A stretch of 64,000 nucleotides of DNA. Source: Coffea arabica (lineage: Eukaryota > Streptophyta > Magnoliopsida > Gentianales > Rubiaceae). Positions 34,190 to 46,899 of the stretch are shown here, one piece after another. The position numbers were made by a program, and so were the translations under genes. The stretch's first letter is position 1; every line of letters begins with the position of its first letter. The notes beneath the pieces were generated by a model. The model was not told the DNA's origin and did no database searches. It saw only the letters and a list, made by a program, of their open reading frames with translations. Location: the NCBI RefSeq assembly GCF_036785885.1, contig NC_092322.1, positions 39,019,994 through 39,083,993 of the forward strand, given 5' to 3'.

Positions 34190-35582
34190 AAAACTTGTTA
34201 ATAGTTAATGGAATGCGTATAAGTAACTGCATGTTGCCTCGCCTTTTACTCTGGTCATGTTAATAAGTATATGATAATTGTCATTTGTTGGCCAGAAATG
34301 ATTTAATAAGCATACGATTGCTTGAGGAACATATGTAGAAAGAGACGTCAGAAATTTTCACACTCCACAAGGAAAGCGATGTATCAACTGCTTTGCTGCC
34401 TTACAATCCCAAGACCGCATGAGCAATTTACTCACATGCTGAAAGTCATAAAGACTGATTTATCTTTTCCTGAAAAGCTGCAAATAAGTGGATATACATG
34501 CATATGCTAGTCCAGTGTAACTATTTGTTGTAGTATAATGTCTTGAACTCCCCCCCCCCTAACAAACCCACCCAACCAACAACAAACACCAAAACATAAA
34601 TGTTTAGTAGTTGTCTAGCCAACAACTATGCGTGCAAAATGGAAATTCGACTGCTGATTCTTGTTTTCTCAGTTCATCGGAACACCTTGGATATGTAATT
34701 ATGTAAATAGATTGCTAGCATAGCTGTTATAAGTGGAATTGATAGTGTGTGAATAGTGAAGTGCCTTCCAATGACTCTTTATGGGCATGAGAGCAAGTAC
34801 TCTTAAGCTTTCAAATCATGTTCAACTTCACCTTTTGCCTAGTAGTTGCCATATTTGTAAGTAGTGCCAAGATTTGGTGTCCAGGCCCCTCTTGCTGGAC
34901 CATTTACAGTTAAATTGATTATTATGGTTGCAATACATATATTAAGATACATCTTCTTTATCCCCTTGACTACTGTCTATGATTGAAATTTCATTACATT
35001 TGAACTATACTCACTGAACACGATTTGTGACATTTGAGTGAAGATATACCAGTAACTTATGCAAGAAAAGAGGATCGGTTTGGGGTAAGCGAAAAAAATA
35101 ATCTTTCGAATAGCCATTGATTTTTATTTTCCCTGCCATTTTTTCCTTTTGCACAAACAATTGTTAGAATAGGGGAGTTCAGTTAAAATAAGGTTGGCAT
35201 AGGAGAATCAAAAGTTGGGGGAAGGGGCTGTTTAAGTAAAACATAATTGTTAGGATAGCCATTCTTTTTTGGATTTTGGTTTTTTCTCTTCTAAACTTTT
35301 TTGCCAAAAACTGTTAGAATATTAAGGATGATTTAATTCAAGGTTGGCACATTCAAAATGGATCAAAGGGGTGTTTAAGTGCAAATATAATTTTTAGAAT
35401 ATCTTAGTTTCATAAATTTTGGTATTTTATCTTCTAAATCTTTTTCCAATAATTATTAGGGTGGTTAGGGTAACTAAATATAATGTTGGCATATAAGGAC
35501 TTTAAAAAAATTCGAGTGTAGGAAAGGGAGTTTAAGTGCAAAGTAAAAAATAAAAACTTATGTAAGAAACCAGTAGAAGCAA

Positions 35583-36746
35583 GGGTAAAATGTACCAGTG
35601 GCCCTCAAACTATTATAAAATTTAACTTTTGGCCCTCTAATTGTTAACTAATAAGTTTTAACCCTCCAACTAATTAAAATATATAATTTTGGTCAATCCG
35701 TCAACTTGAGTGGTTATCTCTAACAGAGCTGTAGGATTCATGAGATAAGCAAAATGCTTCAATGGCCCTCAAATTGTTACAAAATTCAACTTTTTGGCTC
35801 CAACTTATAAGTTTTAACCTTTCAACTAATTAAAATGCATAATTCTAACATTTCCGTTGACTTATTATATCCAACAGAAACATCTATTGATGAAGAATCA
35901 GAAATGTGACCAGCCAACCTATTATTTGATAAATCAAGAAGGTTTAGGTGCTGTAATGTAAAGCTGAGAATTGATTATTTGAGAGATTTAGTAAATTCAA
36001 TTTTGAAAAGGAACCAAGGCTTATGGAATATTCCGAAAAAATGAATTGTGTGCTAGAATAACACCGAAAAATGAGTTAAATTCCAATAAATGCAATATTG
36101 TGTTTGGATTGTGATGATTTGAGATAAAATAATTTGCTTCACAAATCTTAATTACCTTTTTATCTTCTTAATCACCTTTTTATTTCATATACATCATATC
36201 ACAAAAATTACTGCAGTAATTATCTCAAATAAATCATACAAATAAACTCCTATCCAAACAAACTCTTTAAGTTGCCTATCCTTGCTGGAATTTGTTTGCT
36301 TAGGCTTTTGAGTTTTCAATTAATTTTGCTCAAGTTCAGCAATTGGAATTTTGGTAAATTAGTTTGAGTCAAATGGGGGTAAAACAATTTTACCCTAACA
36401 CGTCCTGTTAAGACAAAAATGCCCCTCGATTATGCCCTTGTCGCACACATGGTGATGTTTCTATTTAACATAATGACTCAAGTTGATGGAAGGATTTGGA
36501 TTATACGCTTTATTTAGTTTGAGGAAGGGGTAAAATTTATTAGTTAATAGTCAGAGGGCCAAAAATTGAACTGTAGAATAGTTTGAGGGCCACTACTACA
36601 CACATCGTGCTATTTCTATTAAATACAACGACTCAAGTTGACGAATATGTTTTAATTAGTTCGAGAGCTACAATTTATCAATTAATGGTTGGAGGGTTAA
36701 AAGTTTAATTTTGTGATAGTTTGAGGGCCACTTGAACATTTTGACC
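35583..36746. mobile_element. Non-autonomous Mutator-like element, copy 1
   Basis: Left end GGGTAAAATGTACCAGTGGC and right end CCACTTGAACATTTTGACC are inverted repeats. The match continues inward for more than 100 bp through GGCCCTCAAACTAT and TTTTAACCCTCCAAC. Flanks TAGAAGCAA (35574-35582) and TAGAAGTAA (36747-36755) are a 9-bp target duplication with one mismatch, as for Mutator. It has no transposase. A smaller nested TIR-like sequence (about 36108-36268, GTTTGGATTG to CTATCCAAAC) sits inside. Confidence 0.9.
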
Positions 36747-36755
36747 TAGAAGTAA

Positions 36756-37290
36756 TAAATCCAATAAATCAAAGCCCAAAATCAGACAATTAGAAATGAA
36801 AGAAACCCCCAATCAAAGAAAGAAGGCCTGAAACGAAAAGAGAGGAAACCGTGCATATTTTTGGATCACAGATATATGATATCAATTTTCAACTGGATTC
36901 TGCTCCTTTTTTGCTCATTAGTCATCGCAACATTCATGTGCTGGTTTGTGTGTCAACTTTAGTTTTGGTCTTAAATGATTGCTAGCTTATGGTTTTCTCC
37001 ATTTTCTAAATCTTCTTGTATTAAAGAAGTTCCATGGTATAGAATTTCACAATTACAGAATAGAGAAGATGCCAAGAGCCTTTAAGGTATGTTAAAAGCG
37101 ATATGACCAAGTGCCTTTCACAAGTTATATGGTATAGAATATCACAATTTTCACTATTAAACATCGAACCAGAAAAGAGCATGGAGAACATTTTACAAAC
37201 AGATTTTGATGGATGATAAAGTATAAACACTATCAAACATCAAACCAGAAAAAAGCATGGAGAACATTTTACAAATAGATTGTCATGGAT
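36756..37290. other. No gene seen
   Basis: Duplicated intergenic sequence between the MULE and the NLR-B 3' flank. A phrase CATCAAACCAGAAAAGAGCATGGAGAACATTTTACA-like repeat occurs twice in tandem (about 37155-37200 and 37235-37275), and also in the NLR-A flank (4215-4245). Confidence 0.4.
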
Positions 37291-37917
37291 AATGTTGGAT
37301 TGATAGAATGAATGACTGCGCTTGCCCCTGCAATGACAGAGTAACACAGCTGCATTAAGTTCAAACCAAATAATCTGGAAGCTCCAGAAATTGCTATAAT
37401 GAACATGAATTATGATATCATCGAACTGATTCAACGTATGCACAGATGAAGAAGGGACAGGAGTAATTTTATAGCTAACCTGATGAGTGGAATGATCACT
37501 CCAAATCAAGAAGACAATGAATGCATCATTCTTCATCATTGTCTAGTGCGGGAAAAGGCAATACTACTTCAGTTGAATGAAGAGGCATACATATCACCCA
37601 ACAAAAAAGGTCATCTAGCTTCTCTGATTTGTCATTTTGATCAGTTCGAGCAATTCACCTGTTAAAATGGAAAATAGATCACGAAACAACATTAAAGAAG
37701 GAAAAAGCTTTAGGTAAATTTGCTTCCTTTAGAATGTTGCTAAGTGAAGAATAAAAATGTTTGTGCCTCAGCAAAATATTAGTGAAGAAAGACACATGTT
37801 TTCAGATATTTAAAACTATTTCTAGATCTCAATGTCAATGAAACATGCTTTTCATATTAACAATGTCATGCAAATTATAAAGGTCAAGCAACTTACACTC
37901 TGCTGTGTTACTCTTAC

Positions 37918-40900
37918 TTAGATGCACAAATTGGGAACAGAAAAGTGTTTCCTCAGTGGTAAGCGGAAATCTCGTCTGCTTCTGAGGGGATTTACTCTGC
38001 TTTTGGGGAAATCATAACAATCTTTAATAACGATCTTTAGATTCTCATTTCCCATATCCATCTGTTCTTGCTGAATTTGCTTTACTGAATTTACAACACT
38101 CACATGACACCATTTCACTTCAATCATTTCAAGAGTCTCACATTCCCCTAAACAAGAAGGGACCTTCTCCAGGTACGTGCACGAGTGCACCACCAATTTC
38201 TCTAGACGGGAAAAACTATCAGAAGATGCAGTCCAGTTGCTAATGCCCAATTTTAGCAATTCCAAGACTCGGAGGTTAGGGAACTCCCTTTCACTACCCA
38301 TTCTTCCCCATCAAAGGAGTAATTGAGTAATTTAAGCACTTCAAGATTGGGCAGCTTTCCAATTTTTGAAATTTCAGTCCATGGTTGACTCATCCATGAG
38401 AGCACCAACTTCTTCAAATTCAGCGGGAATTTAAATCCATATCCCCTAAGACGAATCAAACGTAGTGATTCTAGTTGACTCAAACAGTCAAACTGAAGAA
38501 TCTCATCGCAATTTTTGGTAGCTTTACATGGGTTTAACCGTCCTGCACATTTTAGCCTGCGGATGCTTGGTAACTTTGTCAGTAGCTTTTGCAAGCTTTT
38601 AGAAGAGGAATCAATTGCAAGGTTTAAAGTATTTAAATGATCTAAATCTGGGTATACTTCAAGATTTCCAACTCGAAAAATAAAACCATGAGTATAATTT
38701 TTAGTCCCATGTGGCTCAATACTTAGATTACTCAAGGTCTTAATGTTCCATATAGTATCCGGCAGCACAATCTCAAGATACGGCCCATTTACGGTAAGAG
38801 TTTCTAACCTTGAGAGGTTGTCTATGGCAGATGGGATGGATCTTGTTTTACAAAGCGCCAGATGTCTCAAGCGAACAAGCAATAAAACTTCCATCGGAAA
38901 TGATTCATAAAATTTCAAATCCCCCAAATCCAGCACTCTAAGAAGTTTAGGCAACAAAATCCCCAAATCCTCCTCTTTTGGTTCCCAATAATTATCTCCA
39001 AACAAGAGCAAAGAGCGCAAATTGGGAAAAATTAGCATTAACTCCCAAATCTTCAATTCCCTGGTATTGTGAACATAAACTCGGTGGTGGTTGCTTGGTC
39101 CAGTAAGACTAAAAGGGTCTTTCTGACTATCAATGATATGCAGAAAACTTTCTTCGTTGGCTTTTTCCACACAAAACTCGTGTACCAAATCATGAATTTG
39201 GCAAGCTTGAACACCACCCCTAGTTCTTTGTCTGGAAACCAGAACTAAACTTCTATTAATTAGAGACATCAAGTGGTCGTAAGCCACTTCTTCTAAACTC
39301 TTTCCTTCAGTCTGCTGCACAAATCCTTCAGAGATCCAACGCCATAACAACCTTCGAACATTAATAACCTCATCTTCTTTAAATGAACCAAAGTATAGAA
39401 GGCATGGCTTCAAATAATCTGGTAAATGGCCATAACTCAACTCAAGTGTCTTCATGCAGTATTCATTGTCAAGGACACTAGAACTCAGACATTTTGCAAC
39501 ATCTTCCCAACAATCTTGTGCAGTATTAGCAAGAATTCCAGCAGCAAGGACAATTGTGAGGGGTAAGCCTCTACAAGATTTTGCTATTTGAGATCCAACT
39601 TCACTTAGTGTTGGAGGACAACTTTCTTTGTCAAATAACTTTTTCTGCAGCAATGCCCAACTCTCTTCAGCAGTAAGTTGGCGGAGATGGTAAGGTTTGA
39701 TATCAGGTTTGGATTGTAGAGACAAGTTCTGAAATCTGCTGGTGAAGAGAATCCTGCTTCCATTGACATCATTCGGCAACAATTTTTCCAACAAATTCCA
39801 TGCCTCAACGTCCCACAAGTCGTCCAAAACAAGGAGATACCTAGTTCTCAGTAAAACTTGCTTTAGCTGCAGAGTTAAAGCATTTTCACCCATCTTAAGA
39901 AATTCATCAGGGCTCTTTGAAAAAATACTACACAAAAGCTGAACTAATAATATGCGAGTGCTATATGTTTGAGAAACAACACACCAGCCACAAACATGGA
40001 AATGTGACCTAACTGAAGGAGCAGTATAAACTTTAGTGGCTAATGTGGTCTTGCCTAGCCCAGGCATTCCCACGATGGGAACAACATCCAACTGCTTTGA
40101 TCCTCTCGTAAGTCGATGAGTGATAGTTTCCACCGCATCATCAAGGTCCACCAGATCTTCATTGTGTGTCGCGGCAGTAAGTTGTGTTGGTATCTGAATG
40201 GAAGTCTTGTTAACTCTCTGGGTTTGACCATTTTGAATCTCCCGGGCCTTAATCTTCAGATGATTGACATCATTAGCAACAGCAACCAGAGAATCTTGGC
40301 AATTATCACCAACAAGTGTTGAGTCAATCAGTAACTCTACCTTGTAATAGCCTCCATAACATGACTCCAGAAAGCTTGAAGTTTTCCATTATGATAGCGC
40401 TGATCCTTGATATTCTCCAGGAAAGATCTCAAGAATATGAGATCTTCCAGGACCATTTGGAATCTATCCAATAGGAAAACATTTGAATCATCAGCCTCAT
40501 TACTCTTTCCTAGCTCCTTGAGATTTTCTAGGAAAAAATCCATACAGCCCAACTCATTGCATCTAGGATAATTAAGTGATGAACATGGTGATGTTAGTGG
40601 ATAATTGTGTGCAACCTCTGCCATCAAATACTTGAGAACTCTGTGCAAATGAAACAGCCCAATTTTTGTGTTCTTGGGCAACCCTTCTTTGATTTCATTG
40701 ACAGAAAGGGAGAAGATCAAAATTCCTGCATCACAGACTACAACTCCAATAAGATCCTTTATTTTATCACCTAGTGTCTCCTCCCGTTTAAGAAGGATAC
40801 TCAGATACTTTATTCCCTGGTAGAGTTTTTGCATTTGACCCTTCACTAGAACCTGAAAGCTAGCATAAGATCCTAGTATAACCATAAGATAATCCAGGAG

Positions 40901-41878
40901 AGAATTAACAAACTCGACAACCACTGAATGCTCATTCTCCTCAAGGACTAAAGCGTTTAATGATCTTGATTGTTTCTTTGAGGCTGCCAGGACATGGATA
41001 TAAATTTCTCGGGCTTGGGGATCAAGGGGATTTATCTTCTTGTGTATCATCTGATGTATTTCAAAGGCCATTTGATTGATTGTATCAACACGTACAGAAG
41101 TTGCAGTCAGTCTATCGCTGTCAAACTGACATACAGAAATCAGGTGTGCAGCCACAACTGCAACGTGATTCAAGAGATCTATCAATTGCTCACGCTCAAC
41201 ACGTCGCACTATAGCAAAGCCAATGAGATTCCTTAAGGGCATTAGCTTCCGTCTAATGGGTTCCATGTGACGTCCAAATAACTGACACTCCAAAGTCTCT
41301 AAAAGGGACTGAATAAGATCCATAGCTAGTCGTGGATCTTCCGGTGAGTAATAGTTGAAGAAGATGATGGAGCATGATTTCTTGATATCTGTCTCAAGAA
41401 ACAATAGGATGTTTTCTAGGGATCTGGTTAGCGCACTATGTAGGATGTCAAGATCTGACTCACCAGAATGTTTGTATAGAAGATAAGCAGACTGAAGATC
41501 ATGAATCATCTTGATTATCACATCTTGAATTCTGAAGCAAATGCTACTACATCTCAAACTTTCAGATGTAATATTACCCTTGTCCTCTTGATCATGCTCT
41601 GAAAGCGCTTCATGGTTCCTCTTCCAACACTTATTGACATGCAGGAAAAGGGTTTTCAATAGTCTTACATTTATCCTCAGGTACTTGATGAATCTGCCAA
41701 TGCTGGGACGGATATAGTGGGACACCTCAAGCTCAGCAAGATAAGCAAACTCGACAAGACAATCAAAAGCAAGATCAAAGCAACAAGTGCTATTGCCGGA
41801 GGAGATGTGATACGAGTGCTGGTAATCATCTAAAGCAAAATCAAAGCAGCCGTTGTTACTTGTAGAGGGGATGTCCAT
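37918..41878 (-). pseudogene. NLR-B: full-length R1-like NLR with two frameshifts
   Basis: Collinear with NLR-A from its start at 41878 (MDIPSTSNNGCFDFALDDY) to a stop at 37918. The first frame (41878-40337) covers the R1-type and CC-like domains. One base is then missing relative to NLR-A near 40346-40350. The second frame (stop at 38253) has P-loop GMPGLGKTTLA, kinase-2 LLVLDDLWD, CRGLPLT, IHDLVHEFC and most LRRs. Four bases are missing near 38285-38295, and the third frame finishes the LRR. Its C-terminus differs from NLR-A and -C. It lacks the 22-residue N-terminal repeat of NLR-A. Codons elsewhere look well kept, so inactivation is recent, or the two small indels are sequence errors. Confidence 0.88.
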
Positions 41879-42225
41879 TATGATATCCTTTTTTCACTCT
41901 GATATCAGATTCCTATCTGGTTTAGCAACTGGATAAAATTAATTCAGGATCTGCAACTTTCTTATCTAACAATAGCTAACAAACAACAGGCTGGACTCTT
42001 TCTCTTTTTTTTTTTTAAATAGTACTTTTTGTGTAAATATTGTAATAGCATATCTTGTTCACAGAAGATATTGTGCAGCAGAACTGTTGAAGCAATTAAA
42101 AGTTAAATAGTGCCACACAAAGAGCATGACCGAGAGGAAAGTTTCATTTTTGTCCCTTGAAAATAAGCTATCATTTATTAGTGGCCATGCATGCATCTAT
42201 CAATTTGGTCGCTTTCATTTTGTTT
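41879..42225 (-). promoter_or_regulatory. NLR-B upstream region
   Basis: Aligns with 9367-9600 upstream of NLR-A (CTATCTGGTTTAGCAACTG, CAACAAACAACAGGCTGGACT, TTTTTGTCCCTTGAAAATA). The conserved stretch is the likely promoter and leader. It is interrupted at about 42229 by the P450-bearing TIR element. Confidence 0.5.
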
Positions 42226-42228
42226 AGG

Positions 42229-43605
42229 GAAAATTATAATTTTGGTCCCCAATCTTTTCAATTTTTGCGCTAAAGTGGACAATTGATGGAATCTCTTCAA
42301 TTTCAATTGGAACTAAGTCACATGAGATCACGTGCCGGCACCTAAAACCCCTTTTTCAATTTTTTAATTTCTAAAACAAGTTTTAAAATATTTTCAGCTT
42401 TCTCTTGCCTTTTGTCTTATTAAACAAAGACATGAAAGGGGTAATCTCACAATCCAAATTACTCCTCTTGTTGGCCGCGGCCTTCAAATCCCCAGAACCC
42501 ACAGCATGAGTAAGAAGCTCAGCTTGGCCTCCAAGTCCAAGTCTCGTTCTTGCCTCCATTAGTAATGGAGATAATCTGCAATCAACGCCAGAGACGGATC
42601 CAGTTCAACTCTCCTGCACAAACAACAGGAGCAGCAGCAACAGTACTACTTCATAAGCAGGCAAGCAAACAAGCAGCCGAGAGAGAAGAGCGGATGATAA
42701 TAATTGGAAATCAAATGGATTATACGGACCAAATCATCAAAGAGATTATACTGGTAAGTATATTCTTTCCCTATTAGCCATTCTTCACCATTGAAATGGA
42801 ATGAGTATTCAATTGAACCACTAGTATATTATTGGTAGGTCATGCTTACAGCCGGAACAAACACTTCATCGGTGACTATAGAATGGGCCTTGTCTCTTTT
42901 GCTCAACCATCCCGAGGTGCTAGAGAAAGCTTGAGCTGAATTGGATGCTCAAGTAGGGACTGATCGATTGATCGACGAACATGATCTATCCAATCTTCCT
43001 TATCTTCATAACATTATTTCAGAAACACTTCGGTGTTACCCAGCAGCACCAATGCCAGTACCACATGAGTCGTCCGATGACTATAAAATTGGGGGATACA
43101 ATATTCCGCGAGGCACAATTTTGCTAGTTAATTCATGGGCAGTTCACAAGGACCCAAACGTTTGGGATGATCCAACAATCTTCAAGCCAGAGAGATTCGA
43201 AGGCTTGCAGGTTCAGCCATCAAAGCTGCCATTTGGGATGGGAAGGAGATCTTACCCTGGTTCTAGCCTAGCACAACGGGTGGTGGGTTTGGCCTTGGGA
43301 TCTCTAATTTAGAGTTTTGATTGGAAAAGAATTAGCGAGAAGGAGATTGATCTGGCTGAAAGGACAAGAGTGTCCATGCCAAAAGCCAAGCCACTAGAAA
43401 AAACATGATTTAGAAATTAAAAAATTGAAAAAGGGGTTTTAGGTGCCGGCACGTGATCTCACGTGACTTAGTTCCGATTGAAATTGAAGAGATTCCGTCA
43501 ATTGTCCACTTTAGCGCAAAATTGAATAAATTGGGGATCAAAATTAATTTTCAAAATAGATTGGAGATAATTTCACGCATACACTGTAGATTGAGGACCA
43601 AAACT
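42229..43605. mobile_element. Long-TIR element carrying a P450 fragment (Pack-MULE-like)
   Basis: 42229-42378 is repeated inverted at 43409-43552. Shared reverse-complementary phrases include GCGCTAAAGTGGACAATTGA, GGAATCTCTTCAATTTCAA, GAGATCACGTGCCGGCACC and TAAAACCCCTTTTTCAATTT. Beyond 43552 the right side has two further subterminal repeats (ATTGGAGATAATTT, GATTGAGGACCAAAAC), so its true end may be about 43605, exactly where the second duplication copy begins. About 145-bp TIRs around a host exon fragment fit a Pack-MULE. No TSD could be matched, so the superfamily is inferred. Confidence 0.75.
42690..43408 (+). pseudogene. CYP81-like cytochrome P450 C-terminal fragment
   Basis: Exon-1 end (DYTDQIIKEIIL, to 42753), an intron (42754-42838) and exon 2 from 42839 give the C-terminal P450 region. 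I-helix AGTNTSS (usually AGTDTS), ExxR as [12 protein letters not shown] as FKPERFEG, and the heme loop [11 protein letters not shown] follow in order. The wording best fits the CYP81 family of plant microsomal P450s. It is dead: TGA 42932-42934 and TAG 43310-43312 are in frame. The heme-ligand Cys is Tyr (TAC 43253-43255), and the membrane anchor and N-terminal two thirds are absent. 42480-42690 may be a second captured piece but was not identified. Confidence 0.88.
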
Positions 43606-46600
43606 TGTTAATAGTTAATGGAATGCGTACAGGTAACTGCATGTTGCCTTGCCTTTTACTCCAGTCATGTTAATAAGCATATGATAATTGTCATTTGTTG
43701 GCCAGAAATGATTTAATACTTTATTTTTTCCAGTTTTTCAAACATAGGAGATTGCTTGAGGAACATATGTAGAAAGAGACGTCAGAAATTTTCACACTCC
43801 ACAAGGAAAGCGATATATCAACTGCTTTATTGCCTTACAATCTCAAGACCGCATGAGCTATTTACTAACACGGCTGGAGAGTGAGTTGATTATGATGTGC
43901 AAAACTACACAAGATGCTAAAAGTCATCAAGACTGGTTTATCTTTTCCTAAAAAGCTGCAAATAAGTGGATATACATGCATATGCTAGTCCACCGTAACT
44001 ATTTGTTGTAGTATAATGTCCTGAACTCCATGATGGTAGGCTCTATAATTCCCCCCCCTCCCTCCTCTCCCAAAACACACACACACACACCAAAACATAA
44101 ATGTTTAGTAGTTGTCTAGCCAACAACTATGCGTGCAAAATGGAAATTTGACTGCTGATTCTTGTTTTTTCATTTCATCGGAACACTTGGATATGTAAAT
44201 GGATTGCTAGCACAGTTGTTATAAGTGGAATTGATAGGGCATGAATAGTGTAGTGGCTTCCAATGACTCTTTACAGGCATAAGAGATAGCACTCTTAAGC
44301 TTTCAAACAAGTTCAACCTCACCTTTTGCCTAGTAGTTGCCATATTTGTAAGCAGTGCCAAGATTTGGTGTCCAGGCCCCTATTGCTGGACCATTTACAG
44401 TTAAATTGATTATTATGGTTGCAATACATATATTAAGATACATCTTCTTTATCCCCTTGACTACTGTCTATGATTGAAATTTCATTACATTTGAACTAGG
44501 GGAGTTCAGTTAATATAAGGTTGGCATAGGAGAATCAAAAGTTGGGGGAAGGGACTGTTTAAGTGAAAAATAATTGTTAGGATAGCCGTTCTTTTTTGGA
44601 TTTTGGTTTTTTCTCTTCTAAACTTTTTTGCCAAAAACTGTTAGAATATCAAGGGTGATTTAATACAAGGTTGGCGCATTCAAAATGGATCAAATGGGTG
44701 TTTAAGTGCAAATATAATTTTTAGAATATCTTAGTTTTATAAATTTTGGTATTTTATCTTCTAAATCTTTTTCCAATAATTGTTAGGGTAGTTAGGGTAA
44801 TTAAATATAATGTTGGCATATAAGGACTTTAAAAAAAATCGGATGCAGGAAAGGGAGTTTAAGTGCAAACTAAAAAATAAAAACTTATGTAAGAAACCAG
44901 TAGAAGTAAGGGTAAAATGTACCAATGGCTCTCAAACTATTATAAAATTCAACTTTTGGCCCTCTAATTGTTAACTAATAAGTTTTAACCCTCCAACTAA
45001 TTAAAACATATAATTTTGGTCAATCCGTCAACTTGAGTCGTTATCTCTAACAGAGCTGTAGGATTCATGAGATAAGCAAAATGCCTCAATGGCCCTCAAA
45101 TTGTTACAAAATTCAACTTTTTGGCTCCAACTTATAAGTTTTAACCTTTCTACTAATTAAAATGTATAATTCTAACATTTCCGTTGACTTATTATATCGA
45201 TCAGAAACATCTATTGATGAAGAATCAGAAATGTGACCAGCCAACCTATTATTTGATAAATCAAGAAGGTTTAGGTGCTGTAATGTAAAGCTGAGAATTG
45301 ATTATTTGAGAGATTTAGTAAATTCAATTTTGAAAAGGAGCCAAGGCTTATGGAATATTCCGAAAAAATGAATTGTGTGCTAGATTTATGTCATTAAGAA
45401 AAGCATATGAACTGAGCGAACCTAGAATAACATTGAAAAATGAGTTAAATTCCAACAAACGCAATTCAATATTTTAGTGTGTTTGGATTAAGATGGTTTG
45501 AGATAAAATAATTTACTTCACAAATCCTAATCACATTTTTATCTCACATACATCACATCACAAAAAGTGTTACAGTAATTATCTCAAATAAATTATCCAA
45601 ATAAACTCCTATCCAAACTAAGTTGCCTATCCTTGTTGGAATTTCTTTGCTTAGGGTTTTGGTTTTCAATTAATTTTGCTCAACTTGAGCAATGGGAAAT
45701 TTGGTAAATTAGTTTGATTCAAATAGGGGTAAAACAATTTTACCCTAGCACGTCTTGTGAGGATGAAAATGCCCCTTGATTATGCCCCGTCATGCACATG
45801 GTGATGTTTCTGTTCAACATAATGACTCAAGTTGATGCAAGGGTCAAGATTATACATTCTATTTAGTTGGAGGGGTAAAATTCACCAGTTAATATTTAGA
45901 GAGATAAAAGTTGAACTTTACAATAGTTTGAGTGTCATTGCTGCACACATCGTGCTATTTTTGTTAAACATAACGAACCAAGTTGATGGAAGGGGTAGGA
46001 TTATATGTTTTCATTAGTTGGAGGGTTAAAACTTATCAATTAATAGTTGGACAGTCAAAAGTTAAATTTCTTAATAGTTTGAGGGCCACTAAAACATTTT
46101 GCCCTAGAAGTAATAAACCCAATAAATCAAGGCCCAAAATCAGACAATTAAAAATGAAAGAAACGCCCAATCAAAAAGATGGCGGGAAACGAAAAGAGAA
46201 GAAACCATGAACATTTTTGGATTACAAAAATATGATGTCAATTTTCACCTGGCATGCTGCCCCCTTTTTGCTCATAAGTCATAGTAACCTTCATGTAATG
46301 GTTTCTGTGCCAACTTTAGTATTGGTATTAAATGATTGCTAGCTTATGGTTTTCTCCATTTTCTAAATCTTCTTGTATTAAACAAGTTACATGGTATAGA
46401 ATTTGACAATTACAGAATTGAGAAGATGCCAAGAACCTTTTAAGATATGTTAAATCACAAGTTACACGGCATAGAATATCACAATTTTCACCATTAAACA
46501 TCAGACCAGAAAAGAACCTGGAGAGCATTTTACAAACGGATTTTGATGGATCATAGAGTATAAACACTATCAAACATCAAACCCGAAAAGAGCATGGAGA

Positions 46601-46899
46601 ACATTTTACAAATAGATTATCATGGATAATGTTGGATTGATAGAATGCATGACTGCGCTCGCCCCTGCAATGACAAAGTTACACAGCTGCATTAAGGTCA
46701 AACCAAATAATCTGGAAAGCTCCAGAAATTGCTTTAATAAACATGAATTATTATATCATCGAACTGATTCAACGTGATGACGAAGGGCCATGAGTAATTT
46801 TATAGCTAACCTGATGAGTGGAATGATCGCTCCAAGTCAAGAAGAAACAATGAATGCATCAGGCTTCAAATTGGGAACAGAAATATGTGTCTAACCTGA
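43605..46899. repeat. Tandem duplication copy 2: NLR-C downstream block
   Basis: Collinear with 34190-37917: unidentified exon-like stretch (about 43745-44000), poly-C and AC tracts (44050-44092), flank repeat, MULE, then the NLR 3' flank. Copy 2 holds extra pieces at 43717-43750 and about 45385-45430. Downstream it enters NLR-C. Confidence 0.85.
44910..46104. mobile_element. Non-autonomous Mutator-like element, copy 2
   Basis: The same element as at 35583-36746, with GGGTAAAATGTACC at the left end and CATTTTGCCC at the right end. TSDs are identical here: TAGAAGTAA at 44901-44909 and 46105-46113. The shared insertion site in both duplication copies shows it was present before the tandem duplication. 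Confidence 0.9.

Larger units (their letters stand above)
34190..37917. repeat. Tandem duplication copy 1: NLR-B downstream block
   Basis: From CTTGTTAATAGTTAATGG (about 34190) this region is repeated, highly similar, from about 43605. Both contain the same exon-like stretch (34321-34510), poly-C tract (34551-34560), flank repeat, MULE and NLR 3' flank in the same order. The period is about 9.4 kb. Copy 1 lacks a few short stretches found in copy 2, for example near 34310 and 36053. 34321-34510 is exon-like in composition but matched no family that could be named. Confidence 0.85.
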
